Positions 10,148-23,114 of a stretch of DNA of 64,000 nucleotides are shown piece by piece. The translations under genes and the position numbers were made by a program. The stretch's first letter is position 1. Each line of letters opens with the position of its first letter. The notes beneath the pieces were generated by a model. The model saw nothing but the letters and a program-made list of their open reading frames with translations. It had not been told where the DNA came from and ran no database searches. Source of the stretch: Zingiber officinale (Eukaryota; Streptophyta; Magnoliopsida; Zingiberales; Zingiberaceae); contig NC_056000.1 of NCBI RefSeq assembly GCF_018446385.1, positions 50,004,722 to 50,068,721 of the forward strand, given 5' to 3'.

Positions 10148-12184
10148 ATGCGCGCTTCTGCGCATCGACTCCTTCGAAAAATGACGCCTTTATTCATCCA
10201 GATAAGAGATTTCGGCCGCTCGGTCCCTATTCGCTGCTCCACTGCGTTGCCGCCGCCTCCGCGCCACGATTCGCAAGCCGTATTGCAATCGATATTCCTC
10301 AATTTGAGGCACCGCAAGTGGAATTTCCTGCAACAGTTCTCTTCCTGCCTCGCCGACCCGCTGTTAGTTCGTCAGGTGCTCTTTCGCTGCCGGTCTTCGC
10401 CTCGACTCGCTCTGGAGTTCTTCGATTGGCTGTCGTCGGAGCAGAAGAAGAGTAAGGACGTCACTCCTCCCGATTTGGACACCCTGTCCTTCCTGATTCA
10501 TGTTCTGGTGTCGGCAAAGATGTTCGACGAAGCTTTGTGCATCATGAGGCAATTGATGCAAGAAAGGGGCATCCCTGTCTTAGAGCTCCTCGATGCTCTT
10601 GCTCGAAGCCGGAAGAGATACGGCGGCAGTCGTGATGCTTATGATGCCATCGTTAGGTGTTGTACTCAGATTGGCGCAGGCAAAGATGCTTACTTGGTGA
10701 TCCGGACTCTTCGAGCTAGAGGCGTTTGGGTGTCTATTCACGCTTGCAATAACTTGCTGAACCATCTTATTTCGAACCGAGATGCCGGTGTTACATTCTG
10801 GAAGATGTACAAGGAGATGATCGCTTTGGGATATGTTGAAAATGTAAACACATTCAATTTGCTCATCTATGCATTATGTAGAGAATGCAAGATCAGCGAA
10901 GCTTTTGGAGTTCTATGTCGGATGATCAATGGAGGGATTTCTCTGAATGTCGTCACCTTCAACATGCTCATTGACGGGTGCTGCAGAAATGGCGAGTTTG
11001 ATCTTGCTTACAACCTTTTCAAGAAGATGAAGTTTGTGTCTAAGAATGCCGTTGAGCCAAACATTGTGACTTTCAATTGCCTCATCAACGCGTTATGTAA
11101 GGCTGGAAAGTCAGAGCTTGGTGAACACTTGGTGAAGAGAGACATAGCGAAGAAAGGCTTACTTTCGAACATGCGAACATATGCTACTCTGATCGATGGA
11201 TATGCTAGGGAAGGGAAGCTGGAAGAGGCTTTAAGGTTATTCATCGAGATGGTGGATGACGACATAGTGCCCAACACTGTTTTATATAACTCCCTCCTGA
11301 ATTGGCTATTCAAGCAAGGTCATATCGAGGAGGCTGGTTTCTTGCTGTCAGATATGCGAAAGGCGCATGCTTCTCCTGATTGTTTCACATGTGCAATTGC
11401 TGTTGATGGTTATTTCAGGAATGGACTTGCACATGAAGCTTTAGGATACTACAAGCAGATCAGAGAAGAGAAATCAGTTAACGATGTGATTCCATACAAT
11501 AGCCTCGTTAAGCATCTCCATGAGCAAGGGAGGATCTATGAAGTGAAACAGCTACTAGGAACAATGTTTTCTAGTGGCTTGGCTCCTGATGTGGTTACTT
11601 ATAGCACTTTAATCGATCGATTCTTCAAGGACAGAAACATTGATGATGCTCTTGAGGTGTATGATCAAATGTTGAAGGATGGGCAAATGCCTAACCTTAT
11701 CACTTACAATTCAATCATCTACGGCTTCTGTCAAGTGGAGCATGTGGATCTAGCTTTGTTAGCCGTCGAGGAACTAAAGGGAGCCGGCGTGCTTCTTGAC
11801 GTATTCACATACAACACCATGATCCATGGATATCTCAGCCTTCAGAGGGTTGAAGAAGCTTGTGATTTATGCCACTCCATGCAGAGACTAGGCATAGCAG
11901 TTAATGTTGTCACTTGCAATATATTTATGAACTTCTTATGCAAATCAGGATGCTTTGATCTCGCAGAGGAGCTATTGAGGATTATGCTCGATCGATTTAT
12001 TATTCCAGATTCGATAACCTATACCATTCTAGTTACTTCATTCCATAAAAGTTACAGTGCAAGTAAAGTGATCGAACTGCATGATTATATGGTTATCAGA
12101 GGAGTCTCTCCTGATAAATTTACATACAAATCAATTGTCAGTTCACTTATTCAAAGAGAAGCTCATACTGATGCCTTTGTATGA
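10148..12184 (+). CDS. P-class pentatricopeptide repeat (PPR) protein
   Basis: This is an intronless gene for a 678-residue RNA-binding helical-repeat protein. PPR proteins of this class normally act in mitochondria or plastids on RNA stability, splicing or translation. The start chosen is the first in-frame ATG (10148); the frame is open only from 10013, with no earlier ATG. A second ATG at 10181 is possible. The N-terminus is rich in Arg, Ser and Leu (MRASAHRLLRKM), like an organelle transit peptide. From about residue 220 to the end there are at least twelve consecutive 35-residue P motifs of the form VVTYSTLIDRFFKDRNIDDA, spaced regularly. No E, DYW or SMR domain was seen, so RNA editing is unlikely. 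It begins about 400 bp after the kinase gene on the same strand. Its target RNA cannot be told from sequence alone. Confidence 0.9.
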   Translation: MRASAHRLLRKMTPLFIQIRDFGRSVPIRCSTALPPPPRHDSQAVLQSIFLNLRHRKWNFLQQFSSCLADPLLVRQVLFRCRSSPRLALEFFDWLSSEQKKSKDVTPPDLDTLSFLIHVLVSAKMFDEALCIMRQLMQERGIPVLELLDALARSRKRYGGSRDAYDAIVRCCTQIGAGKDAYLVIRTLRARGVWVSIHACNNLLNHLISNRDAGVTFWKMYKEMIALGYVENVNTFNLLIYALCRECKISEAFGVLCRMINGGISLNVVTFNMLIDGCCRNGEFDLAYNLFKKMKFVSKNAVEPNIVTFNCLINALCKAGKSELGEHLVKRDIAKKGLLSNMRTYATLIDGYAREGKLEEALRLFIEMVDDDIVPNTVLYNSLLNWLFKQGHIEEAGFLLSDMRKAHASPDCFTCAIAVDGYFRNGLAHEALGYYKQIREEKSVNDVIPYNSLVKHLHEQGRIYEVKQLLGTMFSSGLAPDVVTYSTLIDRFFKDRNIDDALEVYDQMLKDGQMPNLITYNSIIYGFCQVEHVDLALLAVEELKGAGVLLDVFTYNTMIHGYLSLQRVEEACDLCHSMQRLGIAVNVVTCNIFMNFLCKSGCFDLAEELLRIMLDRFIIPDSITYTILVTSFHKSYSASKVIELHDYMVIRGVSPDKFTYKSIVSSLIQREAHTDAFV

Positions 12185-13055
12185 TAGATTCTTGAACATT
12201 TACTTGATTTATGAACAGTGAATGTATTGGTGTATCCTTTGAGCAAGAACACTCGAGGGTTTTATCTTATTTTTGGTAAATCCAATGAAAGTGTTCAGAA
12301 AATCAGTATGATCGAGTTGATAAGAAAGTAATTGCAGCAAAAATAAAAGTCAGAGGAATTTTTGTATTGCAATCAACATAGTCACTTTCGTTGATAAAAG
12401 TTAGCTTCATCAATAATTCACATAAAATTCAAAAGTGAAAGCACCATCTTATTGATTCAAAAGCCCTCTTATTTTTTATTCTTTTATTTTTTTTTAAAGA
12501 ACTTTTGTTTTTCACTATTCAATTACATTATTTCATTACATCTCAACCATTCAGTTGTGCACTTATGCTATTATTTATCCATTTGGCTTACATAATTTGT
12601 AGAGAATAATACATTTATTGGTTTGATTTTTTAGATAATTTTTTACAATAGAAATATTTTAATACAAAATTTTAAAAGTATTTACACAATTTACTTCAAT
12701 TAAATTAAATAATCTATCCAATATAATCAAACCAATTGCACTCATGAATTTGACCGACTTAGTTCATTTAATTGAAGCAAATGAAAGTATTATATTATAA
12801 GAATCATAAAATAAATAAAGAAGAATTATCTAGACTAACTATTCTATAAAAATAAATATTTCATAAAAATTGTGCAATTTTATAAAAAAATAAAAAAGAA
12901 ATTATTACTATCAAAGAAACGCACTATGACTAGCTAAATTTTGTTGTCATTTATTGAAAATTTATTTTTAAAATTAAGTGCTTTGTAATTCAAAAGGAAA
13001 TATTAGATGATATTGTGTTCTCATTGATTGATTTATAAATATTATTAATGATATA
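12185..13055. other. AT-rich intergenic region
   Basis: This is the 3' flank of the PPR gene with poly-A/T stretches. No gene or clear repeat was recognised. It ends with ATATA (13051-13055), the left target repeat of the Gypsy element. Confidence 0.6.
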
Positions 13056-13882
13056 TGATCCGGTGGTAAGGACGGGGGACCCTCGTTGGCGGAAGGTCAA
13101 CGACATGTGGAGGTCAAAGGTCAAGAGATTCAACCCTGAGACCCGACCGACCGGACGAAGCAGGCCAACCGGTCGTGAATCCCCCGAGCCGAATGAAAGG
13201 CAACCTGACTAGGGGTCGGGTTTCCGATGCTCAAGGTAAAAAGGTTTCAGGGCCGAGCGGGGATATCCGTTTGGCCGGGGCACAAGGCAACAAAGACAGG
13301 CAGGAGCAATCTCATCCGAACATACGATCGGGAGTCCTCCCGGTCGGACCGATACCTACAACCGGCGGCAAAAGTGATATGCCTATCGAGCGGCCGAACC
13401 ACTCGGCTCTGGAACAGACAGGGAACACAAGAGGACAAAGGAGACAGGGGATAACATCATCCTCGAGACATCTGCCACCGGCAAGGAGCAGGGTTGGCGG
13501 TCGAGCCGTACGCAGGATCGTACGGTGAAAGCTTCCACCGTCACATCCGGAATATGCTCGGACGATTGCGGAATGGCGTCAGAGGTGCTTTTCTGACATG
13601 GGCTCGTTAAGGTATGTTTGGGGAAGCGTGCACGCATCAAGAAGCGTGCCTATATAAGGGCCCCCAGACGTCGACGAAGGTATACGCAATCCTCCCTGTA
13701 GCCACAGTTACGCTGCCTCTCTCATTTCTCGTTGCCTGACTTGAGCGTCGGAGGGTCGTCGCCGGGAAACCCCTCCCGGCTCGACTTCTTTGCAGGTTCG
13801 CCGGAGATCTACACCACCAGTAGGAGACAGCGGAGCGTGCCACGTCCCCAGCGTTCGTCGACTCAGCGCTCCGACAGGATCA
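13056..13882 (+). repeat. Left LTR of the Gypsy/Tat element
   Basis: The 827-bp LTR has TG...CA ends (TGATCCGGTG...CAGGATCA). A TATA box TATATAAGG is at 13651-13659. Immediately after it, AATTGGTGTTGTCTGTGGG (from 13883) is the usual Tat primer-site region. A solo LTR of the same family lies at 43460-44203, and related LTR sequence is at 4618-5532 and about 44600-44916. Confidence 0.88.
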
Positions 13883-13927
13883 AATTGGTGTTGTCTGTGG
13901 GAACGCACCTGAATCCGAGCCTAGAAG

Positions 13928-15250
13928 ATGGAAGAAGCTGGACGTCAACTCCTGGTAACGCTCTCTCCTGAGGAGCTCGAAGCACTCATCCAAGCGCGAG
14001 CAGCAAAAATCGTGGAGCAGCAGCAGAAAGCTCAGGCTGAGCGGGCAGCTCAACAGGCGACATCAGCATCGGGGGGCCGAGCGGCACCCGAAGAGCGGCC
14101 GGAGCAACTCTCAATCTGGGGGCAAAATAAGGGACCGACCGACACCCAGATGGGGGCGCCGCCCGCCCCGATACCTTTTCATCGGGCTCTGTTCCAGATG
14201 CCCTCGGAGGTCGCGCAAGCTAATCAGGATAAAGGATCTTCATCAGACAAAGCACCCGTCCGGGATGTCAGAAAAGGAAAAGCGCCCCGAACGGACGCGT
14301 CACCCGAGCGGATCAACCGACAGTTCTCAGATGCCATCCTGCGTGATCCACTGCCGAGGCATTATGTGCCCCCTGCGATTGGGGAGTACAACGGGACAAC
14401 CGACCCAGATGACCGTTTGGGTAAGTTCGACAGCATTGCCACTCTGCATCAATACACAGATAGTGTGAAATGCCGAGTGTTCCTCACCACCCTTTCGGGA
14501 TCGGCGCATCGATGGTTCTAGAGGCTGCCGGACGGATATATCACGAGTTTCAAAGAATTTCGAACGGCGTTCCTCCATCATTTTGCGAGCAGCAGGCGCC
14601 ACCAGAAGACCAGCGTCAATCTATTCGCCATCAAGCAAGGCTCGAGGGAGTCGCTTCGAGCTTACATCCAATGCTTCAACCAGGTGGCCATGGACATTCC
14701 AACGGTCACCTCGGAAACAATGATGAACACGTTCACGCAAGGGCTTGTGGACGGTGATTTCTTCCGCTCGTTCATCCGGAAGTCACCCCGGGACTACGAC
14801 CATATGTTGCATAAGGCCAACGAGTACATCAATGTGGAGGAAGCCCAGGCGGCAAGAAGAAAATAAGCCCTGAATGACCAACCAGCTTCCGCCGAGCGGA
14901 AGCAGCCTTTCAGTCACCAGCCCCCCAGAGGACCGAGAGCCGAAGCCGCCCATCCTCATCAGCACACTCGGTTGCACGCCGTCCAGCAAGTCACGGCTGA
15001 TCGGCCCAAGCCCAGGGGGAAGGTATGAACCCCGATGTTTTGTTCACTCCATCAGTCGGCTACTCACAACACCCGCGACTGTCGGAGCCTCCCTCCCATC
15101 ACTCATCCTGCGCCAAAGAGCTACCGTCGCCGATCACCTTCACCAGACCGGCGACATCGACAACGGAGCCCCATTCAAAGAATAGAAAGGAGATCCCTCG
15201 AGCGGCAGCATCGTCAGTAGCCCGGAGGCCACCATCGGGCGTCGCATGAA
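13928..15250 (+). pseudogene. Gypsy/Tat gag region (fossil)
   Basis: It begins with an acidic, coiled-coil-like N-terminus (about 30 residues, then a Gln/Ala-rich stretch). The conserved retrotransposon gag core follows, with DPLPRHYVPPAIGEYNG and further on FASSRRHQKTSVNLF-type sequence. The gag is related to the minus-strand copy at 4098-4590. The reading frame is broken in more than one place. The Copia solo LTR at 15270 separates it from the protease part. Confidence 0.75.
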
Positions 15251-15269
15251 CGACCTCAACCATCCGCTC

Positions 15270-17823
15270 TGTTGGTTGCTACTCGGAAAACCTAGAGGTT
15301 CCACTGTACAAAAATTTTGTACAAAGGTCTGAACCTTTTCCTAGCTACCATGTGTTCTTTTAAATTAAATTTTGGATCGCCTGCGGAACTTAACACGTTT
15401 GATCCAAAACTTAATCTATTTGTTCTTTAAGGTTTAGACTTGGATCTCCTGCGGAACTTAACACGTTTGATCCAAATCACCTAAGTTATTAATTCCATTA
15501 AATATTAATTTTCATAATTGGTTCCCAGTACTGACGTGGCGAGGCACATGGCCTTCTTGGATATGGGAACAACCACCACCGACTAGACAAAACCTTTTAT
15601 GGAAAGCTAATATTTAATTTCCTAAAATAACTTTAGGTCAACCAAAAAGAACAATCAAATCACAAGGAAAAGAAAAATAAAAGAACACAACTTCGAAAAA
15701 CATATTCGAAATACTAGAATCGTAAGCCTCTTGTATTTGGTATTATTTCCATAAATAACTAGCATGATGTGGAAAGGAAAAATTACTAGTTATACCTTCT
15801 AAAAAGACCTCTTGATCTTCTACCGTATTCCTCTTCTAACCTCGGACGTTGTGTGGGCAACGATCTTCCGAGATGAGAACCACCAAGCACCTTCTTCTTC
15901 CTTGTAAGTTTCGGCCACCACAATTCTCCAAGAGAAGTAGAGGTCCGGCCACCACCACCAAGCTCCAAGGGATGCAAGAAACAAAACCACCTTTCTCTCC
16001 TTCTCCTAGCTAGAACCGGCCACCATCAAGAGCTCCAAGAGAGGTTGCCGCCGGCCATAAGAAGAAGAGAAGAGGAAGAAGTTAGGGTCGGCCACCAAGG
16101 AGGAAAAGAGAGGAGAAGAATAATAGAGTTGATTACACGTGAAGACACCTCTACCCCCTCTTTTATAATCCTTGGTCTTGACAAATAAGGAAATTTTAAT
16201 AAAAAATTCCTTAATTCTTTTGTCATAAAAAAGAAAAATTATTTTAATTAAAAAACAATTTTCTTCTTTTAATAATAATGGCCGGCCACTTCTAATTCCC
16301 CAAAACAAGGAAAATTTAATTCACACAAGAATTAAAACTTCCTAATTTGTTTCTAGAAATTTATAAAAATTTCTCCAATAATTTTTATCCCTTCATGATT
16401 GGTTAATAAAAAGAAATTTTATAAATTAAAATCTTTCTTTTAAACATGTGGATAATTTCCAAAAAGGAAAGTTATCTCTAAAAATTAAAATCTCTTTTCA
16501 ATCTACAAATAAGGAAAGATATCAAATCTTTTCTTAATCTTTTGTAGAAACTAATAAAAGAGAATATTTAATTTTTAAACTTCTCTTTTAAATTATTATC
16601 ATGGTTAAAAAGGAAAGTTTTTCTTAAAAATAAAATCTCCTTTCAATCTACAAATAAGGAAAGATTTTAAATCTTTTCTTAATCTTTTGTAGAAAGCTAT
16701 AAAAGGAAAGATTTAAATTTCAAACTCTCTTTTAAAACCTTGATATCCACATAATAAATAATTTTAATAAAAATTCATTTTTAATATGATGTGGCGGCCA
16801 CACCAAGCTTGGCTCCAAGCTATGGCCGGCCATGCCAACTCAACTCATCCTATTTAGCTTGGCCGGCCCCTATTGGTTGGGTAAGAAGGTGGGTATATGG
16901 TGGGTATAAATCTCTATATACAAGAGGCTACGATAGGGACCGAGAGGAGGAATTAGTTTTGGTCTCCCGATGAAATTAAGCTTCCCGTGTTCGCCCCGAA
17001 CACACAACTTAATTTCATCAATAATAATTCATTCCACTAAAGAACTATTATTGAACTATCGCACCAATCCCAAATTACATTTTGGGCTCCTTCTTATTAT
17101 GAGTGTGTTAGTCTCCTATAAGATGTCAAATGTCCCTTATTTCAAGAGTTATCGACAACTCATTTAATTAATATCTTAGTCCAAGAGTAGTACCACTCAA
17201 CCTTATTATCATGTCGGACTAAGTCCACCTGCAGGGTTTAACATGACAATCCTTATGAGCTCCTCTTGAGGACATTCTCAACCTAGATCACTAGGACACA
17301 GTTTCCTTCTATAATCAACAATACACACTATAAGTGATATCATTTCCCAACTTATCGGGCTTATTGATTCATCGAACTAAATCTCACCCATTGATAAATT
17401 AAAGAAATAAATATCAAATATATGTGCTTGTTATTATATTAGGATTAAGAGCACACACTTCCATAATAACTGAGGTCTTTGTTTCTTTATAAAGTCAGTA
17501 TAAAAGAAACGACCTCTAATGGTCCTACTCAATACATTCTAAGTGTACTAGTGTAATTATATAGTTAAGATAAACTAATACCTAATTACACTACGACCTT
17601 CCAATGGTTTGTTCATTTCCATTATGGTCGTGAGTTACTATTTATAATTTATAAGGTACTGGTAACATGATCCTCTGTGTGTGACACCACACACCATGTT
17701 ATCTACAATATAAATTAATTGAACAACTACATTTATCATAAATGTAGACATTTGACCAATGTGATTCTTATTTCTAGATAAATGTTTATACCAAAAGCTA
17801 GGCTTTTAGTATACACTCTAACA
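15270..17823 (-). mobile_element. Copia solo LTR inserted in the Gypsy/Tat element
   Basis: The 2554-bp unit, in minus orientation, runs from TGTTGGTTGCTACTCGG to TATACACTCTAACA on the plus strand. It is flanked by CGCTC at 15265-15269 and 17824-17828, a clean target repeat. It is the same family as the LTRs at 1130-3510 and 46558-48960, including the U5 hairpins (15370-15409 and 15440-15475). The Gypsy reading continues on the right. It is a solo LTR; no internal region remains. Confidence 0.92.
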
Positions 17824-20800
17824 CGCTCAGGAGGAGGAGAATAGAAGCAATGCATCTCGAGGCGAGATCAACATCATTGCCGGAGGCCCGACCGGATGAG
17901 ACTCCAACAGAGCCAGAAAGGCACACGCAAGGCAGCTGAGGATACATGCGGTCGGCTGCAGCCAATAAAGGGCGAGCGGATCCGAGATCAGCTTCGGGCC
18001 TAGGGACCTCGAGGGGGTCGAAGTCCCATACGATGACGCCCTGATCATTCGAGCGGTAATAGCTAACTATACTATTCACCGTATTTTCATTGACACAGGC
18101 AGCTCGGTCAACATAATATTTAAGAAGTCCTTCGACCAACTACAAATCGACCGAGCTGAACTACTGCCAATGACAACCCCCCTCTACGGGTTCACTGGGA
18201 ACGAAGTGTTGTCGGTCGGCCAGGTCAGGCTGGCTATCTCATTGGGAGAGGAGCCACTCAGAAGGACAAGGACCACTAGCTTCATCGTGGTTGATGCTCC
18301 TTCTGCGTACAACGTTATCTTGGGGCAACCGACTCTCAACGAGTTCCGGGCGGTCGTCTCTATCTTCTGCCAGAAGATCAAGTTCCCGGTGGAAGATTAA
18401 GTAGGGGAGGTGCGGGGAGACCAACTGGCAGCTCGAAGATGCTATGTGGAGATGGTCCAAGCCGAAGTCAAGTCCGCTCGGAAAGTGTCGCGAGTCGAGG
18501 TAAATACTATAACCGAAAAACCACCTTCTTTGGTTTATGAAGAAAATGAGGAGGTGCAGATTTAGTCTTCCCGACCGGAGGCCGCCACCTTCATAGCATC
18601 CGACCTGGAGGAGAACCAGAAGGAAAAGCTGATCAAATGCCTCCAGCGAAACCGCGACGTCTTCGCTTGGTCGGCCCATGAGCTGCCAGGGGTCTCGCCA
18701 AGCGTAGCGCAGCACGAGCTTCATGTCCGGCTAGACGCTCGGCCGGTGAAGCAAAGGAAGAGGGACTTTAGTGCTGAGCAGAATGTAATTATCCGAGCGG
18801 AGGTAGAGAAGCTTCTGGAGGCTGGCCACATACGGGAAGTGCAATTCCCGAGTTGGCTCGCAAATGTGGTACTGGTCTACAAGCCGGGCAACAAGTAGAG
18901 AGTCTGCATCGATTTCCGGGACCTGAACAAGGCATGCCCGAAGGACTTCTACCCCCTGTCCCGGATCGATCAACTGGTAGACTCCACGGCGGGGTGCGAG
19001 CTGATATGCATGCTGGATGCATACCAAGGCTACCATCAAGTGTCGCTCGCCCGAGAAGACCAGGAGAAGGTCAGCTTCATCACGACGGACGACACCTACT
19101 GCTACAACGTAATGTCGTTCGGGCTGAAGAATGCAGGAGCTACCTACCAGCGTCTGATGAACAAGGTATTCAGGGAGCAGATCGGACGCAACTTGGAAGT
19201 GTACGTGGATGACATACTTATCAAGTCATTCCGGGCGGCAGATCTCTTTGCGGATATGGAGGAGACTTTCCAAACATTAAGAAGATACAGAGTCAAGCTT
19301 AACCCTCAGAAGTGCATGTTCGGAGCAAAAGGCGGACGCTTCCTGGGCTACATCATGACCGAGCGGGGCATAGAGGCGAACCCCAGCAAGATAAAGGCAT
19401 TGCAAGACATGCCGCCTCCCAGAAATTTTCGAGAGGTACAGCGTCTCACCGGTCGAATAATGGCGCTGTCAAGGTTTATCTCTAAGACCGTCAACCGGAG
19501 CCTGTCGTTCTTTAAGATTCTACGTAAAGCTACCAAGTTTCAATGGGATGAGGAGTGTGATCGGGCATTCGAGGAATTGAAGACTTACCTGAATTCCTTA
19601 CCCGTGTTGGCAAAACCAGCTGTAGGCGAGCCACTCCGCATTTATTTATCTTCAACCGAGTATACTGTGGGCTCGGCATTAGTAAGGCCGAACGGCGAAG
19701 AACAGCCGGTGTACTTCTTAAGCCATATCTTAAAGGATGCTGAGTCTCGCTACACCGGTCGAGAGAAGTTGGCCTTCGCCTTGGTCCTTGCCGCTCGGAG
19801 GTTGCGCCCTTACTTTTTGGCGCACACCATTATTGTGATGACTAACAACCCGTTGGGAAGGGTACTCCTAAACCCTGAAGCATCCGGATGGCTCATCAAG
19901 TGGACGACGGAGCTAAGCAAATTCGACATCCAATACCAACCCCGCCCGGCGATCAAGGCACAGTCCTTGACAGATTTCGTGACGGAGGTACAAAAGCCCG
20001 AGCCCGAGGCTACATGGAAAGTATATGTGGACGGATCGTCCACCCGGCTCGGAAGCGGAATTGAGATCCTGATACTTTCGCCTCAGGGAGAGCAGATGTA
20101 TTTGTCCGTCCGGCTGGACTATCGGGCAACAAATAATGAGGCAGAGTACGAAGCCCTCATAGCCGGACTGCAGGCCACACGGCATGTTGGAGCCAGCCGG
20201 GTGGTGATCCACTCGGATTCCCAGCTAGCCGCTCAACAACTCATGGGCGCCTTTAAGATAAACAATGCAAGACTCAGATTATACGCGGAGGCTTTTGAAA
20301 AACGCAAGACCAGCTTTACCGAGGTGGTGGTCCAGAAGATACCCCGAACGGAGAACCAGGCGGCAAACGAATTAGCCAAGCTCGCAAGCTCGATATCGCC
20401 GGTCGTCATCCAGCAACCAATCGAGCAAGTATCCTTGGTAGCACACGTGGACCGGATGGAAGGCCTCACATTCCCGAGCGATTGGAGAACAACCATCATA
20501 GAGTTTCTGCGCTCAGGAGCCATGCTGTCAGATCGGGAGGAAGCCCAGCTACTGAGGAGGAGAGCCGGCCGGTTCATGCTCATCGGAGATCAGCTTTACA
20601 AAAGGGCGTTCTCTTGACCTCTGCTGAAGTGTGTCAATTCGGAAGACGCCGAGTACATTCTCCAGGAGGTACACCAAGGATCTTGCGAAAGTCATCCGGG
20701 CGGCCGGTCTTTAGCTAGGAAGATCCTGCTGGCCGGATACTTCTGGCCAACTCTACACGAGGACGCCGCTCGGACCGTCGTAACATGTCTTTCTTATCAG

Positions 20801-21712
20801 AAGTATCACAGTTTCTCTCATAAGCCGACGGAGGAAATGAAAGCGTCCACAGTGTCCTGCCCGTTCGACCAATGGGGCATGGACATCGTAGGACCTTTCC
20901 CTATGGCGACCGGACAACGGAGGTTCCTATTGGTGGCAGTCGATTACTTCTTCAAGTGAGTGGAGGCTGAGCCATTGGCCAAGATAACCGAGCAGATGGT
21001 CAAGAAATTCATCTGGCAACACATCATCTGTCGGTTCAGCATTCCGCGTCGGCTCGTGTCGGACAACGGGCGACAGTTCGTCGGAAAGTAGCTCGAGAAA
21101 TGGTGCAAGGGATATGACATTGAACAACACTTCACATCTGTGGCATATCCCCAAAGTAACGGTTAAGCCGAAGTAGCCAACCGGGAGATCCTCCGAATTC
21201 TTCTGGCTCGACTCGACCACATGGGAGGAAGCTGGGTGGACGAGCTACCGGGAGTCTTATGGGCCATCCGCACGACCCCTAAGGAGGGAACAGGAGTAAC
21301 ACTGTTCCACCTGGTGTATGGAGGCGAGGCAGTCGTCCCAGTCGAAGTCGGTGTAGAGTCCGTCCGGATCCAGAACTACGACGTGGAGAATTCCGAGCGA
21401 AGGCCGCTAGAATTGGACTTGATCGACGAGGAGCGAGCCAAAGCGTCCGTCCGGCTGATGGCCTACAGGCAGAGAATCAAGCAGAACTACAATCGCCGCG
21501 TGATTCCCCGAGCATTCCAGGTGGGTGACTTGGTCTGGAAGAAAATGAAGCCGATCGGCTACATAAGCAAGCTGGAGGCTCCCTGGGCAGGACCCTTCAA
21601 AGTCGTCGAGAAGCTCCGATCGGGAGCCTACTACTTGGAGGATGAGGATGGACGGCGGCTAGAGAGACCATGGAGCGCAAACCACCTCCAGCCCTATCGG
21701 GCCGGATGAAAG
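17824..21712 (+). pseudogene. Gypsy/Tat pol region: protease, RT, RNase H, integrase (fossil)
   Basis: Protease is recognised by IDTGSSVNII near 18090 and NVILGQPTL near 18320. Reverse transcriptase covers about 18590-19500, with the YVDD box at about 19200 and FGLKNAGATYQRLM before it. RNase H spans about 19990-20430 (KVYVDGSSTRLGSG, NNEAEYEALIAGL). Integrase covers about 20600-21710 (FDQWGMDIVGPF; DLVWKKMKP at the C-terminal end). The RT-RNase H part is the longest open stretch (19010-20617). The order RT-RNase H-integrase is that of Ty3/Gypsy, and the combination with the following arrays and antisense ORF indicates the Tat lineage. The region is broken, with about half a dozen breaks. Confidence 0.85.
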
Positions 21713-21839
21713 GTGCGCCGATGTAATATATTTCATGAATATTCCGTTCGGATGTATCCTTTGGCTGCAGGAATGAAAGTTATAAGAACACAGCAAAGGC
21801 ATGAGCATTGTGTGCCAAGCGGGTAGCTGCATGAAGGCG

Positions 21840-22335
21840 TGGCGAAGACCCCGTGCCGTTCGGCCAGGCGTATATTATCCAAGCCACAGGCTCGAGGGCG
21901 AAGATCCCGTGCTGTTCGGCCGGTGTATATTATCCGAGCCACAGGCTCGAGGGCAAAGACCCCGTGCCGTTCGGTCGGGCGTATATTATCCGAGCCACAG
22001 GCTCTAGGGCGAAGACCCCGTACCGTTCGACCGGGCGTATATTATCCGAGCCACAGGCTCGAGGGCGAAGACCCCGTGCCATTCGGCCGGGCGTATATTA
22101 TTCGAGCCACAGGCTCGAGGGCGAAGACCCCGTGCCGTTCGGCCGGGCGTATATTATCCGAGCCACAGGCTCGAGGGCGAAGACCCTGTGCCGTTCGGCC
22201 AGGCGTATATTATCCGAGCCACAGGCTCGAAGGCGAACACCCCGTTCCGTTCGGCCGGGCTTATATTATCCGAGGCACATGCTCGATGTCGAAGACCCCG
22301 GGTCGATTGGCCGGGCGTACATTATCCAAGTTAAA
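21840..22335 (+). repeat. Tandem array 1: about nine 56-bp units
   Basis: The landmark TATATTATC recurs at 21871, 21926, 21982, 22038, 22094, 22150 and 22206, and in diverged form at about 22262 and 22318, giving a 56-bp period. Each unit carries GAGCCACAGGCTCGAGGGCG, an inverted-repeat-like core (GAGCC...GGCTC). Outer units are more diverged than middle ones, as in an unequal-crossover array. The array lies between pol and the antisense ORF of the Tat element. Confidence 0.92.
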
Positions 22336-22344
22336 AGCTCATTG

Positions 22345-22790
22345 TTGAAGGCCGTCGAGCAGCGACGTTAAATCTTAGAGTCGAACCGGCGACTATAAAC
22401 CCGGGGGGTGAAGACCGTCGAGCTGCAACGTTAAATCTTAGAGTCGAATCAACGACTATAAACCCTCCGGCCAGAAGACCGTCGAGCAGCGACGTTAAAT
22501 CTTAGAGTCGAACCGGCGACTATAAACCCTCCGATCTGAAGACCGTTGAGTAGCGACATTAAATCTTAGAGTCGAACCGGCGACTATAAACCCTCCGGCC
22601 GGAAGACGTTGAGTAGCGACGTTAAATCTTAGAGTCGAGCCGGCGACTATAAACCCTCCGGCCGGAAGACCGTCGAGCAGCGACGTTAAATCTTAGAGTC
22701 GAACCGGCGACTATAAACCCTCCGGCCGGAAGACCGTCGAGCGGCGACGTTAAACTCTAGAGTCGGATTGACGACTATAAACCCCCCAGA
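22345..22790 (+). repeat. Tandem array 2: about seven 64-bp units
   Basis: The landmark GTTAAATCTTAGAGTCGA recurs at about 22367, 22430, 22494, 22558, 22621, 22685 and 22749, giving a 63-64-bp period. Each unit has GACCGTCGAGCAGCGACG and CGGCGACTATAAACC. It is unrelated in sequence to the 56-bp array directly before it. Tandem repeats in the 3' region are a known habit of the Tat/Ogre lineage. Confidence 0.92.
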
Positions 22791-23114
22791 TGAGGCAGCG
22801 CCTTGTTGAAGCACTTCAGCGAGACGCTAGCAAAAAGTCCATGGAAAATGGAAAGTCGTTTGACCGATCGACGCAGTAAAGAAAAACACAACGAAAAGCT
22901 CATAGAAGTCCCAGACAGAGTGGGGGGTCGTTTGACCGATTAGCGAAGTTAAAAAATTCCCTGCGGGAAAAAGGTCGAGCGACCGGTTGGCACAGTTAAA
23001 AGGAACACTCGAAATGAAAAGTTGACGCAGCAAGAGTGGGCATTTATTTAAAAATAGCATTTAAAAATCCGCCGATCGGAGATAAAGTTATAGATGCCAC
23101 ATTAAAATGGAAGT

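Noticed and set aside
21840-22790. CRISPR-like regular repeats
   Set aside because: The 56- and 64-bp units are head-to-tail with no unique spacers and lie in a plant Tat retrotransposon; this is a tandem array, not CRISPR.
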